Virus record (IMG/VR): IMGVR_UViG_3300027708_000237
Coordinates: 1-29,324 of that record
DNA: 29,324 bases
Direction: 5' to 3' (one strand)
Source of the DNA: a virus
Notes under the pieces: model-generated
Databases searched by the model: none
What the model saw: only the letters and a program-made list of their open reading frames with translations
Told to the model about the DNA's origin: nothing
Made by a program: the position numbers and the translations under genes
Shown: one piece after another, positions 1-5,898 of the stretch
Numbering within the stretch: the first letter of the stretch is position 1
Layout of the letters: every line of letters starts with the position of its first letter

Positions 1-1
1 T

Positions 2-112
2 TTTGTAAACGATACCTTACAAAAAAGACGATTATTTGTTAAGTATGGTTACACTTGCGGAGATTACCCGATTATTCACCGCATTATACCCGATCAAGCC
101 GCACACCAATAA
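2..112 (+). CDS. Possible 3' fragment of a gene cut by the left edge
   Basis: This frame is open from the window edge to a TAA and encodes 36 residues with no start codon inside. The peptide has a protein-like composition and ends in PDQAAHQ, but it matches nothing I recognise. An open frame of this length at an edge can arise by chance, so this is a weak call. If real, it is a rightward gene lying upstream of the structured non-coding stretch that follows. Confidence 0.25.
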   Translation, partial: FVNDTLQKRRLFVKYGYTCGDYPIIHRIIPDQAAHQ

Positions 113-125
113 TTAACAACCTTGC

Positions 126-149
126 ATAAAATCCGAGACACAGTTTCGG
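126..149 (-). terminator. Candidate terminator for leftward transcription
   Basis: Read on the minus strand, CCGAAA-CTGTG-TCTCGG forms a 6-bp stem (one G-T pair) with a 5-base loop, followed directly by ATTTTAT. It lies 285 bases downstream of the DUF5856-like stop codon. The T-run is short and the stem weak, so this is only a candidate. Confidence 0.3.
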
Positions 150-185
150 AAATTCACCAACCCGATAAAGACACAACCCTACCCC

Positions 186-209
186 TAACTCGTAACAGAA
201 GTCGAGTTA
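186..209. repeat. Short hairpin with 7-bp stem
   Basis: TAACTCG (186-192) and CGAGTTA (203-209) are perfect inverted copies around a 10-base loop. The right arm recurs as CGAGTTAAG at 244-252. No T-run follows on either strand, so it is not a standard terminator. Confidence 0.4.
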
Positions 210-261
210 AGGCATTTCCAAAGGGGAACATTCGTCTATTTTGGCGAGTTAAGAATCACCG

Positions 262-323
262 AACTACTAATTATAAACGGCCCCTGAGCCGATTGAGCCA
301 TTTCTGAGCCCGTTTTAGTAGTT
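262..323. repeat. Imperfect inverted repeat with three internal TGAGCC copies
   Basis: AACTACTAA (262-270) is perfectly complementary to TTAGTAGTT (315-323), and inside these arms AACGG (276-280) can pair with CCGTT (310-314). The enclosed segment has TGAGCC at 285, 294 and 305. The layout suggests a folded RNA or a protein-binding site. The function is unknown. Confidence 0.45.
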
Positions 324-433
324 GATTACCTATATGGTCAAAGATCCTTGTTTTTTGAACATGAACCTATGGATATGGATACTTAATCGACACATGGCTT
401 ATGGATGCCAAATGTCTCGTTATGTGGATCACC

Positions 434-796
434 CTACTTGAGGAACGTCAGTTTATAAATAGTAGAATCAATCAACTCTGCAATCCCATCCACAAGGTTC
501 TGGATCTCACTCGCATCTCCCAATACATAACGATCCTCCTCAAGCAATATCTTCAAGAACATCACAAACTCCAAGGAATCCTTATACTCACTCAACTCCA
601 CAACCTGATCGGGATACTCAATCAACTCTCCATGCCTTCCTTGATAAGCCTCAATCACACTATCCACCAGATCGGGCAAGTCAGAATAAAAGGTATTCAG
701 TGCCTTATGCTCCGCATAGCTCCGACTCTGCAAATGTAACACATGACCAATCGTAGCCGCATTCAACAACGTAATAAGTAATTCACCTTTGTTCAT
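434..796 (-). CDS. DUF5856-like phage protein
   Basis: This 120-residue protein is predicted to be almost entirely helical. Its pattern of His, Tyr and acidic residues (HVLHLQSRSYAEHKAL, then DLVDSVIEAYQG, and the ending DSTIYKLTFLK) is what I associate with DUF5856. That family of small phage proteins has a ferritin/Dps-like helical-bundle look and no settled function. I infer the family from remembered sequence pattern, not from a search. It is transcribed leftward after the terminase small subunit gene, with a 255-base gap. No Shine-Dalgarno site precedes the ATG. A promoter-like sequence at 806-833 would place the transcript start within a few bases of the ATG, so the mRNA may be almost leaderless. 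Confidence 0.7.
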   Translation of the reverse strand: MNKGELLITLLNAATIGHVLHLQSRSYAEHKALNTFYSDLPDLVDSVIEAYQGRHGELIEYPDQVVELSEYKDSLEFVMFLKILLEEDRYVLGDASEIQNLVDGIAELIDSTIYKLTFLK

Positions 797-1051
797 AGTC
801 CCAAAACTATAACCACTCCATTCACCTCGTCAAGCACCTATACAATACATTTCAACTACTGCAATCCAATGTGTATAAAAAGAAACTAAAAGAAGGGAAA
901 GTTTCCAGATACTGATATTTTTTCATTGGGGAGTATCGTATACGACCGCCCCCACGCCTAGCGTGCATACCCCACCCCACCTCCCGAGCAGATACCTTAG
1001 GATCTCCTTGCAACTGATGGCCCTCGTCTTTTCTCCTGGCTTCCGGCTTGC
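797..1051. other. Intergenic region with palindromes and G-rich minus strand
   Basis: No gene is visible in these 255 bases. It contains a perfect 10-bp palindrome TCGTATACGA (936-945), a hairpin CACGC-CTA-GCGTG (953-965), and C-tracts on the plus strand at 949-953, 970-973, 975-978 and 983-985. These C-tracts are four G-runs on the minus strand. Its place just downstream of the terminase small subunit gene makes a packaging-recognition role worth considering, but this is inference. Confidence 0.4.
806..833 (-). promoter_or_regulatory. Candidate sigma70-type promoter before the DUF5856-like gene
   Basis: On the minus strand TTGACG and TATAGT are separated by 16 bases. The -10 box ends about 9 bases before the ATG at 796, so transcription would begin close to the start codon. 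The call is based on consensus similarity only. Confidence 0.4.
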
Positions 1052-1591
1052 CTAGTCAGCTGGCACAATCTCCGCTTCGATGACAGGGCGCACCGGAATG
1101 GCCGGCAACGTGCCGGGCTGATTAGAAAACAAGCTCACGATGGCAAGGAAGGGGTTGACTATCTCGCTCCCGGCTCGGTCAGCATAGTTATCACCGGCCA
1201 TCTTGTTATCTATGTTAATTGCTTCTAATTTACTAGGTAATTTGATAACCTTTTTAACATTGCCGGCGGGATCAACTTCTGTTCTCGCCTCTTGGATGAG
1301 ATGACCGGGAAGATCAGGATCGAGGGGATTTGCTCTAACGGTTGCAGCCAAGAATGCTCGTTTTTCTGCGACAGATAACGCATCTTTAGTAAAAACCTTC
1401 TCTCTCAACTTGGAAACATAGGTTGATACTCGTTCAGTCTTTAGCATTCGGCAACCTAGCGAACCATAGTCTTCAGAGCGGCCAGATTTGACTTGATAGC
1501 CGGCTCTTCTAACAGATTCGGCGATACTCATTCCCTTGGTGACGTGGTTCTCAACGAATCTCTTTTGTTTAGTTGTTAATGTTTTGTACAT
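1052..1591 (-). CDS. terS: Terminase small subunit
   Basis: This 179-residue protein would recognise the packaging site on phage DNA and recruit the large terminase (ATPase/nuclease). Residues 6-33 (TKQKRFVENHVTKGMSIAES, then the AGY segment) form the helix-turn-helix start typical of Terminase_2-type small subunits. The length is normal for the family, and the C-terminal part is more acidic and proline-containing. There is no Shine-Dalgarno site. A small inverted repeat (CTAGG, 8-base loop, CCTAG) sits 6 bases upstream of the ATG and could affect initiation. The large subunit is not visible in the window and would be expected further leftward, beyond the left edge. The family call is confident; the identity of the packaging site is unknown. 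Confidence 0.85.
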   Translation of the reverse strand: MYKTLTTKQKRFVENHVTKGMSIAESVRRAGYQVKSGRSEDYGSLGCRMLKTERVSTYVSKLREKVFTKDALSVAEKRAFLAATVRANPLDPDLPGHLIQEARTEVDPAGNVKKVIKLPSKLEAINIDNKMAGDNYADRAGSEIVNPFLAIVSLFSNQPGTLPAIPVRPVIEAEIVPAD

Positions 1592-1892
1592 GATTTACTA
1601 GGTGTTTTAACCTAGCCTTTTTAACTAGTCAACTTCCCTTGTTCATTCCCTCGCTGTTTCGATGATCCCTATCGTGCGAGGCGAAGCCGGGAGACGGTGA
1701 TTCTGATCGTAATCAGTGATGGACGTTCTCTAATTGAAGTTGTTAAGAGAGACAAGAGACTAGCCTTGAAAAGTTACTCTAAAGTAAAAGCCCAGAGAAA
1801 GAAGCGGCTACGCCGAATTGAGTATAATGATCCGTCAGAAAACGTGTCAACACTATTCTTTAGAAACCTTTCAACTCCATGATAAAAATATC

Positions 1893-1920
1893 TTGCAAGT
1901 TTCTTTCAATGTGGTAGAGT
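1893..1920 (+). promoter_or_regulatory. Candidate early promoter
   Basis: TTGCAA (1893-1898) and TAGAGT (1915-1920) are 16 bases apart and precede the first rightward gene. This placement suggests the early promoter. The boxes match the sigma70 consensus only in part, so the call is tentative. Confidence 0.3.
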
Positions 1921-1971
1921 GTATGGAGTGACAGCCGACAGAACCGCTTAAACACTGGCCCTGGAAGCGAT

Positions 1972-2019
1972 CACAAAAAACAACACAACCAACACCAACA
2001 CCAAAAAAAACAAAACAAA
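1972..2019 (+). promoter_or_regulatory. A/C-only translation leader with CCAACA repeats
   Basis: Forty-eight consecutive bases contain no G or T, including tandem CCAACACCAACACC. The tract ends directly at the ATG of the 58-residue gene. Such a leader cannot pair with the anti-Shine-Dalgarno sequence and should be unstructured. It recurs before the next gene at 2197-2228. Confidence 0.6.
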
Positions 2020-2196
2020 ATGAGCATTGACCCAAAAAAAGAAATCGCAAGAGCATCATTCCTTTTGACTAGTGCTGAAGATCATCTCTCTTGGATATAT
2101 GAAGAGATGGGAGCCAAAACGGTGAACTATGAAGTTGTAAAATCAGCTTTGGGGTCTTTGCAAGATGCCATTGCAAAACTCAACGCCATAAAATAA
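2020..2196 (+). CDS. Hypothetical protein (58 aa), first early gene
   Basis: This small acidic, mostly helical protein begins MSIDPKKEIARASFLL and ends LQDAIAKLNAIK. I do not recognise the family. It is the first gene of the rightward early block. It directly follows an A/C-only leader and precedes a second similar leader, and the next gene is 32 bases downstream. The frame has regular helix periodicity (Leu/Ile/Ala spacing) and an ATG at the expected place after the leader, which supports it as a real gene despite its short length. Early first-position phage genes often act on the host, but nothing in this sequence shows that. Confidence 0.6.
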   Translation: MSIDPKKEIARASFLLTSAEDHLSWIYEEMGAKTVNYEVVKSALGSLQDAIAKLNAIK

Positions 2197-2228
2197 CCAA
2201 CCAACACCAACACCAACACCAAAAAAAC
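2197..2228 (+). repeat. Second A/C-only leader with CCAACA tandem repeats
   Basis: The whole 32-base gap between two genes is A and C only, with three CAACAC units followed by AAAAAAAC and then ATG. It repeats the leader at 1972-2019. Confidence 0.6.
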
Positions 2229-2525
2229 ATGAACACGATAACAAAAAAAGACCTAGAAGCAACGGTTGAGAGAATCAACCGGATCACCGGATCACCTCTT
2301 GAGCCATACACGAGAACAGAGGACGAGAACGGTAAAGCAACCTATTCCGCAAACCTTGGAAATTATCACCTTTCCGGTGCATACGGAGGACACGCTTTGT
2401 ATCGCATGGACAACGACGGCGGGGGAGTTCGGGACGTGCTAGGATGCGGACACCTTTCCAAGCGCGACCTATATGATCGTATGCACGCCTTTATCCGTGG
2501 ATTGTCGGCAGCCGAAACCATCTAA
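2229..2525 (+). CDS. Conserved phage hypothetical protein (98 aa)
   Basis: Residues 1-25 form a helix beginning with a KKDLEATVERINRITGSP pattern. These are followed by a Gly/Tyr-rich strand region (NLGNYHLSGAYGGHALYRM) and a C-terminal helix (SKRDLYDRMHAFIRGL). I recall this arrangement from many small phage early proteins that carry no assigned function. The product is probably cytosolic and has no membrane segment. The start is fixed by the A/C-only leader ending at the ATG. It lies 17 bases before the next gene, so the two are likely co-transcribed. Confidence 0.75.
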   Translation: MNTITKKDLEATVERINRITGSPLEPYTRTEDENGKATYSANLGNYHLSGAYGGHALYRMDNDGGGVRDVLGCGHLSKRDLYDRMHAFIRGLSAAETI

Positions 2526-2530
2526 CCTTA

Positions 2531-2536
2531 AAGGAG
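2531..2536 (+). promoter_or_regulatory. Canonical ribosome binding site before 2543
   Basis: AAGGAG lies 6 bases before the ATG at 2543. It is one of only two obvious Shine-Dalgarno sites I found before rightward genes and contrasts with the A/C-only leaders of the two preceding genes. Confidence 0.7.
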
Positions 2537-2542
2537 AACTAC

Positions 2543-2893
2543 ATGAACACGAAAGCAACAAAACAAGCAGACAAGCAAGAGCAAATTGCCAGACTCCGTG
2601 AATGGTTCCCGAAAGGATCAACCGTTCACACGATCCTTCGACACGTTTCCTATTCGGGAATGTCACGGGACATTTCAGTATTGGGAGCGTGGATTGACGA
2701 CAACGGGAAGGTCTCCTTCATCCACCCGAATTATTCTATTTCCAAGGTTTTGGGGTGGACACTTAAAACCAAGAACGGGTCAGACACAATCAGAGTCGGG
2801 GGTTGTGGAATGGATATGGGGTTTCATTTAGTGTATTCGCTTTCTTCTGCCCTATACGGCGACGGATACGCCCTCAATCATCATTGGCTCTAA
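2543..2893 (+). CDS. Conserved phage hypothetical protein (116 aa)
   Basis: The pattern GSTVHTILRHVSYSGMSRDI in the first half and VGGCGMDMGFHLVYSLS in the second half is familiar from a widespread family of small phage early proteins of unknown function. The protein looks like a mixed alpha/beta single domain without a signal or membrane segment. A good Shine-Dalgarno site fixes the start. It follows the 98-residue gene by 17 bases and precedes a micropeptide gene by 20 bases, so it is part of the early operon. I cannot assign a biochemical role. Confidence 0.8.
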   Translation: MNTKATKQADKQEQIARLREWFPKGSTVHTILRHVSYSGMSRDISVLGAWIDDNGKVSFIHPNYSISKVLGWTLKTKNGSDTIRVGGCGMDMGFHLVYSLSSALYGDGYALNHHWL

Positions 2894-2913
2894 TCTTTCA
2901 ACTCATCAAAAAA

Positions 2914-3000
2914 ATGAAAAACCTACTTTTAAACGTGCTTGGCATTCTTTTCGTCGAAGCGTTCCTTTTCTTCACGTTCGCTTGCCTTTTCAAATCCTAA
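2914..3000 (+). CDS. Membrane micropeptide (28 aa)
   Basis: This ATG frame follows an A-rich leader and encodes MKNLLLNVLGILFVEAFLFF, then a short hydrophobic and Lys-containing end. It is essentially one transmembrane helix. It sits in a 111-base gap between two longer genes that it fills almost entirely, which supports it as a gene. A regulator of membrane permeability or a superinfection-type peptide is possible, but nothing shows the role. It is one of several single-helix micropeptides in this window. Confidence 0.5.
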   Translation: MKNLLLNVLGILFVEAFLFFTFACLFKS

Positions 3001-3004
3001 AACC

Positions 3005-3328
3005 ATGACCACTAAAAAACCCACTAACTCAATCAAATTGGAATTTTTCACAAAATCACTTCATAAGCTGCAACGTGCGGCAGATTGGCACCGTTTCGCC
3101 TCTGCATTACGGGACCGCTACGCCAAGGAATTTGGATGCAACGATGGACTTAATCGCTTTCCAATTTCGGGCGGGATTTGCGAGCACTGGCCCCGGTCCA
3201 AAAAAGACAACGTGATAAAAGCTGTCAAAAAATCATGCCAGCTTATAGATGAAAGCGCATGGAATTGGAAACGAGCAGGGAAAACACTTGTCACCTGGCG
3301 CAGGGTAAAAGGTCAAATCCTTGGATAA
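3005..3328 (+). CDS. Hypothetical protein (107 aa)
   Basis: This is a basic protein with several aromatic residues, including WHRFASALRDRYAKEFG, WPRSKKDN and SAWNWKRAGKTLVTWRRVKG. The abundance of Lys/Arg/Trp suggests nucleic-acid contact, but I do not recognise a family. I chose the ATG at 3005 rather than the in-frame TTG at 2939. The ATG follows the micropeptide stop by 4 bases, and its start MTTKKPT resembles MTTK starts elsewhere in the early block. It is followed by an 80-base gap containing a strong hairpin. Confidence 0.65.
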   Translation: MTTKKPTNSIKLEFFTKSLHKLQRAADWHRFASALRDRYAKEFGCNDGLNRFPISGGICEHWPRSKKDNVIKAVKKSCQLIDESAWNWKRAGKTLVTWRRVKGQILG

Positions 3329-3340
3329 TTGACTAGGCAC

Positions 3341-3366
3341 ACCGGCTCTCTTCACGGGGAGCCGGT
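3341..3366 (+). promoter_or_regulatory. Perfect 8-bp hairpin in an 80-base gap
   Basis: ACCGGCTC (3341-3348) and GAGCCGGT (3359-3366) are perfectly complementary around a 10-base loop. The stem is GC-rich, but no T-run follows on the plus strand. It is therefore unlikely to be a simple terminator. It may be an RNA-processing or transcript-stability element, or a protein-binding site between early genes. Confidence 0.5.
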
Positions 3367-3408
3367 AGCCTGAGCAATTCAGCCCAGGATCACCAACTAA
3401 AAAACAGC

Positions 3409-3789
3409 ATGAGAACACCGGAAGAAATAAACGACGAAATCAGAGAACAAGTCGACCAAGAGATTCCGAAACCAGCAGAAGGTTTTGAAACTTGGTCAGA
3501 CGAGTCGGATTGGAAACAGGCACAAGAGGATCGATTTGTGGAACTATGCAAAGCATACTCATATATAATACACAGTATCAACAGAGACGACATTGAAGCA
3601 CTAGAAGAATTCATTCCAGTTGAAGGAGTATGGACAAGCAGCCGGGGACACGATCAAATCCCCTTGGATATTGCCAAGGAAGTGCGTGAATACTCTGATA
3701 TTCCTGTAACCGTCCAACTATTTAGAGACAACGGGGAACACCTACAAGGTGACGAGCGCACCGGGACAATGATCGTAACTCGTGACTAA
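3409..3789 (+). CDS. Hypothetical acidic protein (126 aa)
   Basis: This strongly acidic protein (many Glu and Asp, e.g. EEINDEIREQVDQEIPKP) is predicted to be helical in the first half. The second half mixes strands and includes TSSRGHDQIPLDIAKEV and TVQLFRDNGEHL. The family is not recognised. Small acidic early phage proteins sometimes mimic DNA or bind host enzymes, which is only a possibility here. The ATG follows the hairpin-containing gap, and the next gene starts 8 bases downstream. Confidence 0.65.
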   Translation: MRTPEEINDEIREQVDQEIPKPAEGFETWSDESDWKQAQEDRFVELCKAYSYIIHSINRDDIEALEEFIPVEGVWTSSRGHDQIPLDIAKEVREYSDIPVTVQLFRDNGEHLQGDERTGTMIVTRD

Positions 3790-3797
3790 TAACCACT

Positions 3798-4181
3798 ATG
3801 AAAACACGATTAAAAAACTTGTCATCATTTGAACGGGGATTTTTCACCGCCGCCTTTTGGACGGCTGATGAAAACGCTCCCGGGGGTATGGATTACCGTG
3901 ATACCGGAAACGCTTCCGATCTTTGGGAACGCCTTCACCCTATCAACAAAAAAACGCTTCTTTATGCTTTGCACAACTGGCGTGTTGAAAATCATAAACT
4001 TTTGGAACAAGCGGGCGACGATGAACAGAATGGGATTGATTTATGGCTAACGCAATCTCACGACGGAGCAGGTTTTTGGGATAGGGGATACGGGGAAGTT
4101 GGTGACAAACTAACCGAAGCAGCGCACCTTTTCGGTTCTTATTATTGCACAATTGATGAAGAGGGGGTTTTTATAGAATAA
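3798..4181 (+). CDS. Conserved phage hypothetical protein (127 aa)
   Basis: The motif DLWLTQSHDGAGFWDRGYGE, followed by a helix LTEAAHLFGSYYC, is characteristic of a common small phage protein family of unknown function. In its relatives the order is an N-terminal FxxAAFWT segment, a helical middle and then the G-A-G-F-W-D motif, and all are present here. The protein is soluble. It starts 8 bases after the previous stop with the leader AACCACT before ATG, and the same leader appears before the leftward gene at 17682. It probably belongs to the early host-takeover set, but no mechanism is known to me. Confidence 0.8.
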   Translation: MKTRLKNLSSFERGFFTAAFWTADENAPGGMDYRDTGNASDLWERLHPINKKTLLYALHNWRVENHKLLEQAGDDEQNGIDLWLTQSHDGAGFWDRGYGEVGDKLTEAAHLFGSYYCTIDEEGVFIE

Positions 4182-4185
4182 TATC

Positions 4186-4356
4186 ATGACAACAGAAACC
4201 ACCGCCGCCGAGCCGATAACCGGCGACTTGTCCCTAGTTGAAACATGGGACGCACCCAGGATAAACCCGATCCTAGCCTCATTAGAGCGCATTATTGCAA
4301 CTTGTGACGCTATCGACGGGGAGATAAAAGCAATTCAGCAAACCCTAAACAACTAA
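4186..4356 (+). CDS. Small protein with TTAAEPIT N-terminal tag (56 aa)
   Basis: The product starts MTTETTAAEPITGD and continues with a helix (INPILASLERIIATCDAIDG). The N-terminal Thr/Ala/Glu tag is encoded by the 11-base motif ACCGCCGCCGA and recurs in the genes at 4513 and 6083. The gene lies 4 bases after the preceding stop and 12 bases before the next start. The family is unknown. Conservation of the tag across otherwise different products supports translation of this short frame. Confidence 0.55.
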   Translation: MTTETTAAEPITGDLSLVETWDAPRINPILASLERIIATCDAIDGEIKAIQQTLNN

Positions 4357-4368
4357 CCGCCGCCGACT

Positions 4369-4470
4369 ATGAGTAAAACATCACAGATAACCTTCCATCT
4401 GGTCTGCATGATCCGAAAGCCGAAGGCGTGGAGATTCTACCTTGCCGGGATACGCCGAGCCTTAATCTAA
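4369..4470 (+). CDS. Possible basic micropeptide (33 aa)
   Basis: An ATG frame of 33 codons begins 3 bases after a copy of the ACCGCCGCCGA motif. The peptide is basic (MIRKPKAWRFYLAGIRRAL at its centre and end) and could form one amphipathic helix. No family is recognised. The close spacing to both neighbours and the motif just before the ATG support it. Its shortness keeps the call modest. Confidence 0.35.
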   Translation: MSKTSQITFHLVCMIRKPKAWRFYLAGIRRALI

Positions 4471-4512
4471 TCACCGCCGCAGAACAGACAACCTAACCAC
4501 CAAAATTAAACC

Positions 4513-4773
4513 ATGACCACTAAAACCACCGCCGCCGACCTGATAACTGAAACGCAAAGAATTGTAGCCAGCATAGAACCCCTGTTCTACAACTTGATAC
4601 AAACCTCACAGCATCACAAACTAGATACCATTCAGATTAGCACCGCTAGGGCAAGAGAGATCGCCGCCGACTTGATTATTCTAAAAAAGAGATTGCAATC
4701 CTTTAAAGAATCTGAAAGGATCAAGGAGTCAACCACAGATCGCCATCTCGATAAGATGTTCGGGATAAACTGA
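4513..4773 (+). CDS. Small protein with TTAADLIT N-terminal tag (86 aa)
   Basis: The product starts MTTKTTAADLITETQ, sharing its first dozen residues in pattern with the genes at 4186 and 6083. The rest is helical, Lys/Glu-rich and has no Cys or membrane segment. A second Ala-Ala-Asp stretch (EIAADLIILKKRLQ) occurs in the middle. It resembles the beginning and may be an internal duplication of the tag region. The family is not recognised. The ATG is preceded by a 30-base A/C-rich leader. The gene lies in the early block between tiny genes and a zinc-ribbon gene. Confidence 0.6.
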   Translation: MTTKTTAADLITETQRIVASIEPLFYNLIQTSQHHKLDTIQISTARAREIAADLIILKKRLQSFKESERIKESTTDRHLDKMFGIN

Positions 4774-4801
4774 ACCAGCAACCACAATACCGCCGCCGAC
4801 C

Positions 4802-5029
4802 ATGAAAATTGACTACACCTGCAAGAACGATGAGTGTGAGTTTGAGTTTGAAGTCTCATTCTCACCAGAGCAACCCGCATCAGGACAATACGGGCCTGTA
4901 GAACTATATGACCCCGGACAAGACGCAGAGGTAGACCCCGGTGAGTGTCCTAGATGTGGGCAGGACGTTGACATAGAAGATGTCACCGCCGAGTGTGAAC
5001 CCGATCAAGAATTTGAGTGCGAAGTATGA
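4802..5029 (+). CDS. Zinc-ribbon-like acidic protein (75 aa)
   Basis: Cys7 and Cys12 (YTCKNDEC) pair with Cys49 and Cys52 (GECPRCG) in a layout expected for a structural zinc ribbon. Two more Cys lie near the end. The remainder is very acidic. Phage zinc-ribbon microproteins often bind host transcription or replication proteins, but no specific partner can be read from the sequence. The ATG directly follows an intergenic copy of the ACCGCCGCCGA motif. The stop overlaps the next start as GTATGA, indicating coupled translation with the membrane peptide gene downstream. Confidence 0.65.
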   Translation: MKIDYTCKNDECEFEFEVSFSPEQPASGQYGPVELYDPGQDAEVDPGECPRCGQDVDIEDVTAECEPDQEFECEV

Positions 5030-5133
5030 ACAAGAAACTGATCCTAACCGAAGCAGCATTCATTTTGATTGCAAGCATACCCCTCTGGGCGATCATACTT
5101 TGGGTTGCGAGACTCATCAAAAATAACCTGTAA
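5026..5133 (+). CDS. Membrane micropeptide (35 aa)
   Basis: The frame starts in an ATGA overlap with the zinc-ribbon gene and encodes a short basic start (MNKKL), one long hydrophobic helix (ILTEAAFILIASIPLWAIIL) and a basic end (RLIKNNL). It is a single-pass membrane peptide. The methyltransferase gene begins 2 bases after its stop, so it is tightly embedded in the operon. A holin-like or inner-membrane regulatory role is possible but unproven. Confidence 0.55.
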   Translation: MNKKLILTEAAFILIASIPLWAIILWVARLIKNNL

Positions 5134-5135
5134 AA

Positions 5136-5891
5136 ATGAGTGATTTTGACTTCATGCAAGAAATCAAAGCGTCTCCAAGTCCCGCCAGACTTGCCATTTT
5201 GCCCGTTTCTGTTCTTGAAATAGGATCAGGTGGAAAGCATTCAGTTAGAGGTGAATCAAATCATGATTCTGAATCTAGCAGAACCGGGTATTCCCCATTT
5301 CCGTTTGAAGTTGCGGAAATATGCGCTGCTCTTTATTTAAGGGGAAAATCTCATGTTGTTGATCCTTTTGCTGGATGGGGAGAAAGAGGAGAGGCAATGA
5401 AAAGGCACGACATTAAATATACTGGATTTGATATATCTGAAGAGGCGATTAAAACAGCAAAAGACAAGTTTGGAGTAGAAAATATTCTTTCTGATTCAGC
5501 TTTTGTTGAAGTTCCAAAACATGATGGACTGATTACTTGCCCTCCATATTGGGGGTTAGAAAAATATGATTCAGACGAAGGCTTGGATAAGGCTGAATCA
5601 TGGTCGGGATTTCTTTATGAATACGCAAACGTTCTTGAAAGATTTTCAAAAATGGCAGAATCAAAATCCAAATATGCAATCATGACGGGAGATTGGAGGG
5701 ATGAAGGAAAATACTATGATCTAACCTTTCAAACTGAAATGATAATGAATGCCATTGGATTTGAGCCTTTCGACAAGGTTGTAGTTTCAAGGCTAGGAAT
5801 CAGCAAAATAAAGATCATGTTGCCGCAAGCGAAAAGACTTGGCTATTCAGTAAAAGTTCACGAATCCCTAAATGTTTTCATCAAACCATAA
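5136..5891 (+). CDS. DNA methyltransferase (orphan, phage type)
   Basis: The 251-residue protein has the SAM-binding motif DPFAGWG at residues 76-82, an acidic motif II residue in YTGFDIS (about 98-99), and a catalytic CPPYW at 135-139 followed by LEKYD. The order motif I then CPPY, and the LExYD sequence after it, resemble phage DNA methyltransferases of the group often fused to ParB-like domains, except that no ParB domain is present. It probably methylates adenine N6 or cytosine N4. No restriction enzyme gene is adjacent, so protection of phage DNA against host restriction, or regulation, is the likely job. The gene looks somewhat more AT-rich than its neighbours. Confidence 0.75.
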   Translation: MSDFDFMQEIKASPSPARLAILPVSVLEIGSGGKHSVRGESNHDSESSRTGYSPFPFEVAEICAALYLRGKSHVVDPFAGWGERGEAMKRHDIKYTGFDISEEAIKTAKDKFGVENILSDSAFVEVPKHDGLITCPPYWGLEKYDSDEGLDKAESWSGFLYEYANVLERFSKMAESKSKYAIMTGDWRDEGKYYDLTFQTEMIMNAIGFEPFDKVVVSRLGISKIKIMLPQAKRLGYSVKVHESLNVFIKP

Positions 5892-5898
5892 CAAACCT

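Larger units (their letters stand above)
113..433. other. Non-coding stretch with several inverted and direct repeats
   Basis: No convincing gene lies here. The interval holds a 6-bp hairpin at 133-149, a 7-bp hairpin at 186-209, a direct repeat CGAGTTAAG at 203 and 244, and an imperfect inverted repeat at 262-323 enclosing three copies of TGAGCC. It lies downstream of the leftward DUF5856-like gene, so transcript termination or RNA processing is the simplest role. A packaging or replication element is possible. Confidence 0.4.
1592..2019. promoter_or_regulatory. Divergent intergenic control region
   Basis: This separates leftward terS from the rightward early genes. It contains the CTAGG/CCTAG inverted repeat at 1598-1615, a bulged inverted repeat around 1650-1680 (CTCGC with GCGAG, CGAT with ATCG), a small palindrome CTGATCGTAATCAG at 1703-1716, and a promoter-like pair at 1893-1920. 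It ends with a 48-base tract of only A and C. Both early rightward and leftward transcription are expected to start here. Confidence 0.45.

Noticed and set aside
122-307. 61-codon rightward frame with TTG start
   Set aside because: It overlaps several inverted repeats, has a rare start codon and a random-looking product, and is not linked to neighbouring genes.
401-739. 112-codon rightward frame opposite the DUF5856-like gene
   Set aside because: It is the antisense shadow of a gene with recognisable family pattern; the Leu/Ile/His/Gln-rich product is typical of antisense frames.
1697-1882. 61-codon rightward frame with GTG start before the early genes
   Set aside because: It lies in the divergent control region upstream of the candidate promoter, and the Lys/Arg-rich product has no recognisable pattern. 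It cannot be excluded completely.
3341-3366. Rho-independent terminator
   Set aside because: The stem is strong but is followed by AGCCTGAG rather than a run of T on the plus strand, and the minus strand also lacks one.
4789-4804. Resemblance of the ACCGCCGCCGACC-ATG leader to a eukaryotic Kozak context
   Set aside because: All surrounding features are of a bacterial virus; the similarity is coincidental to the repeated motif and does not indicate a eukaryotic gene or a construct.
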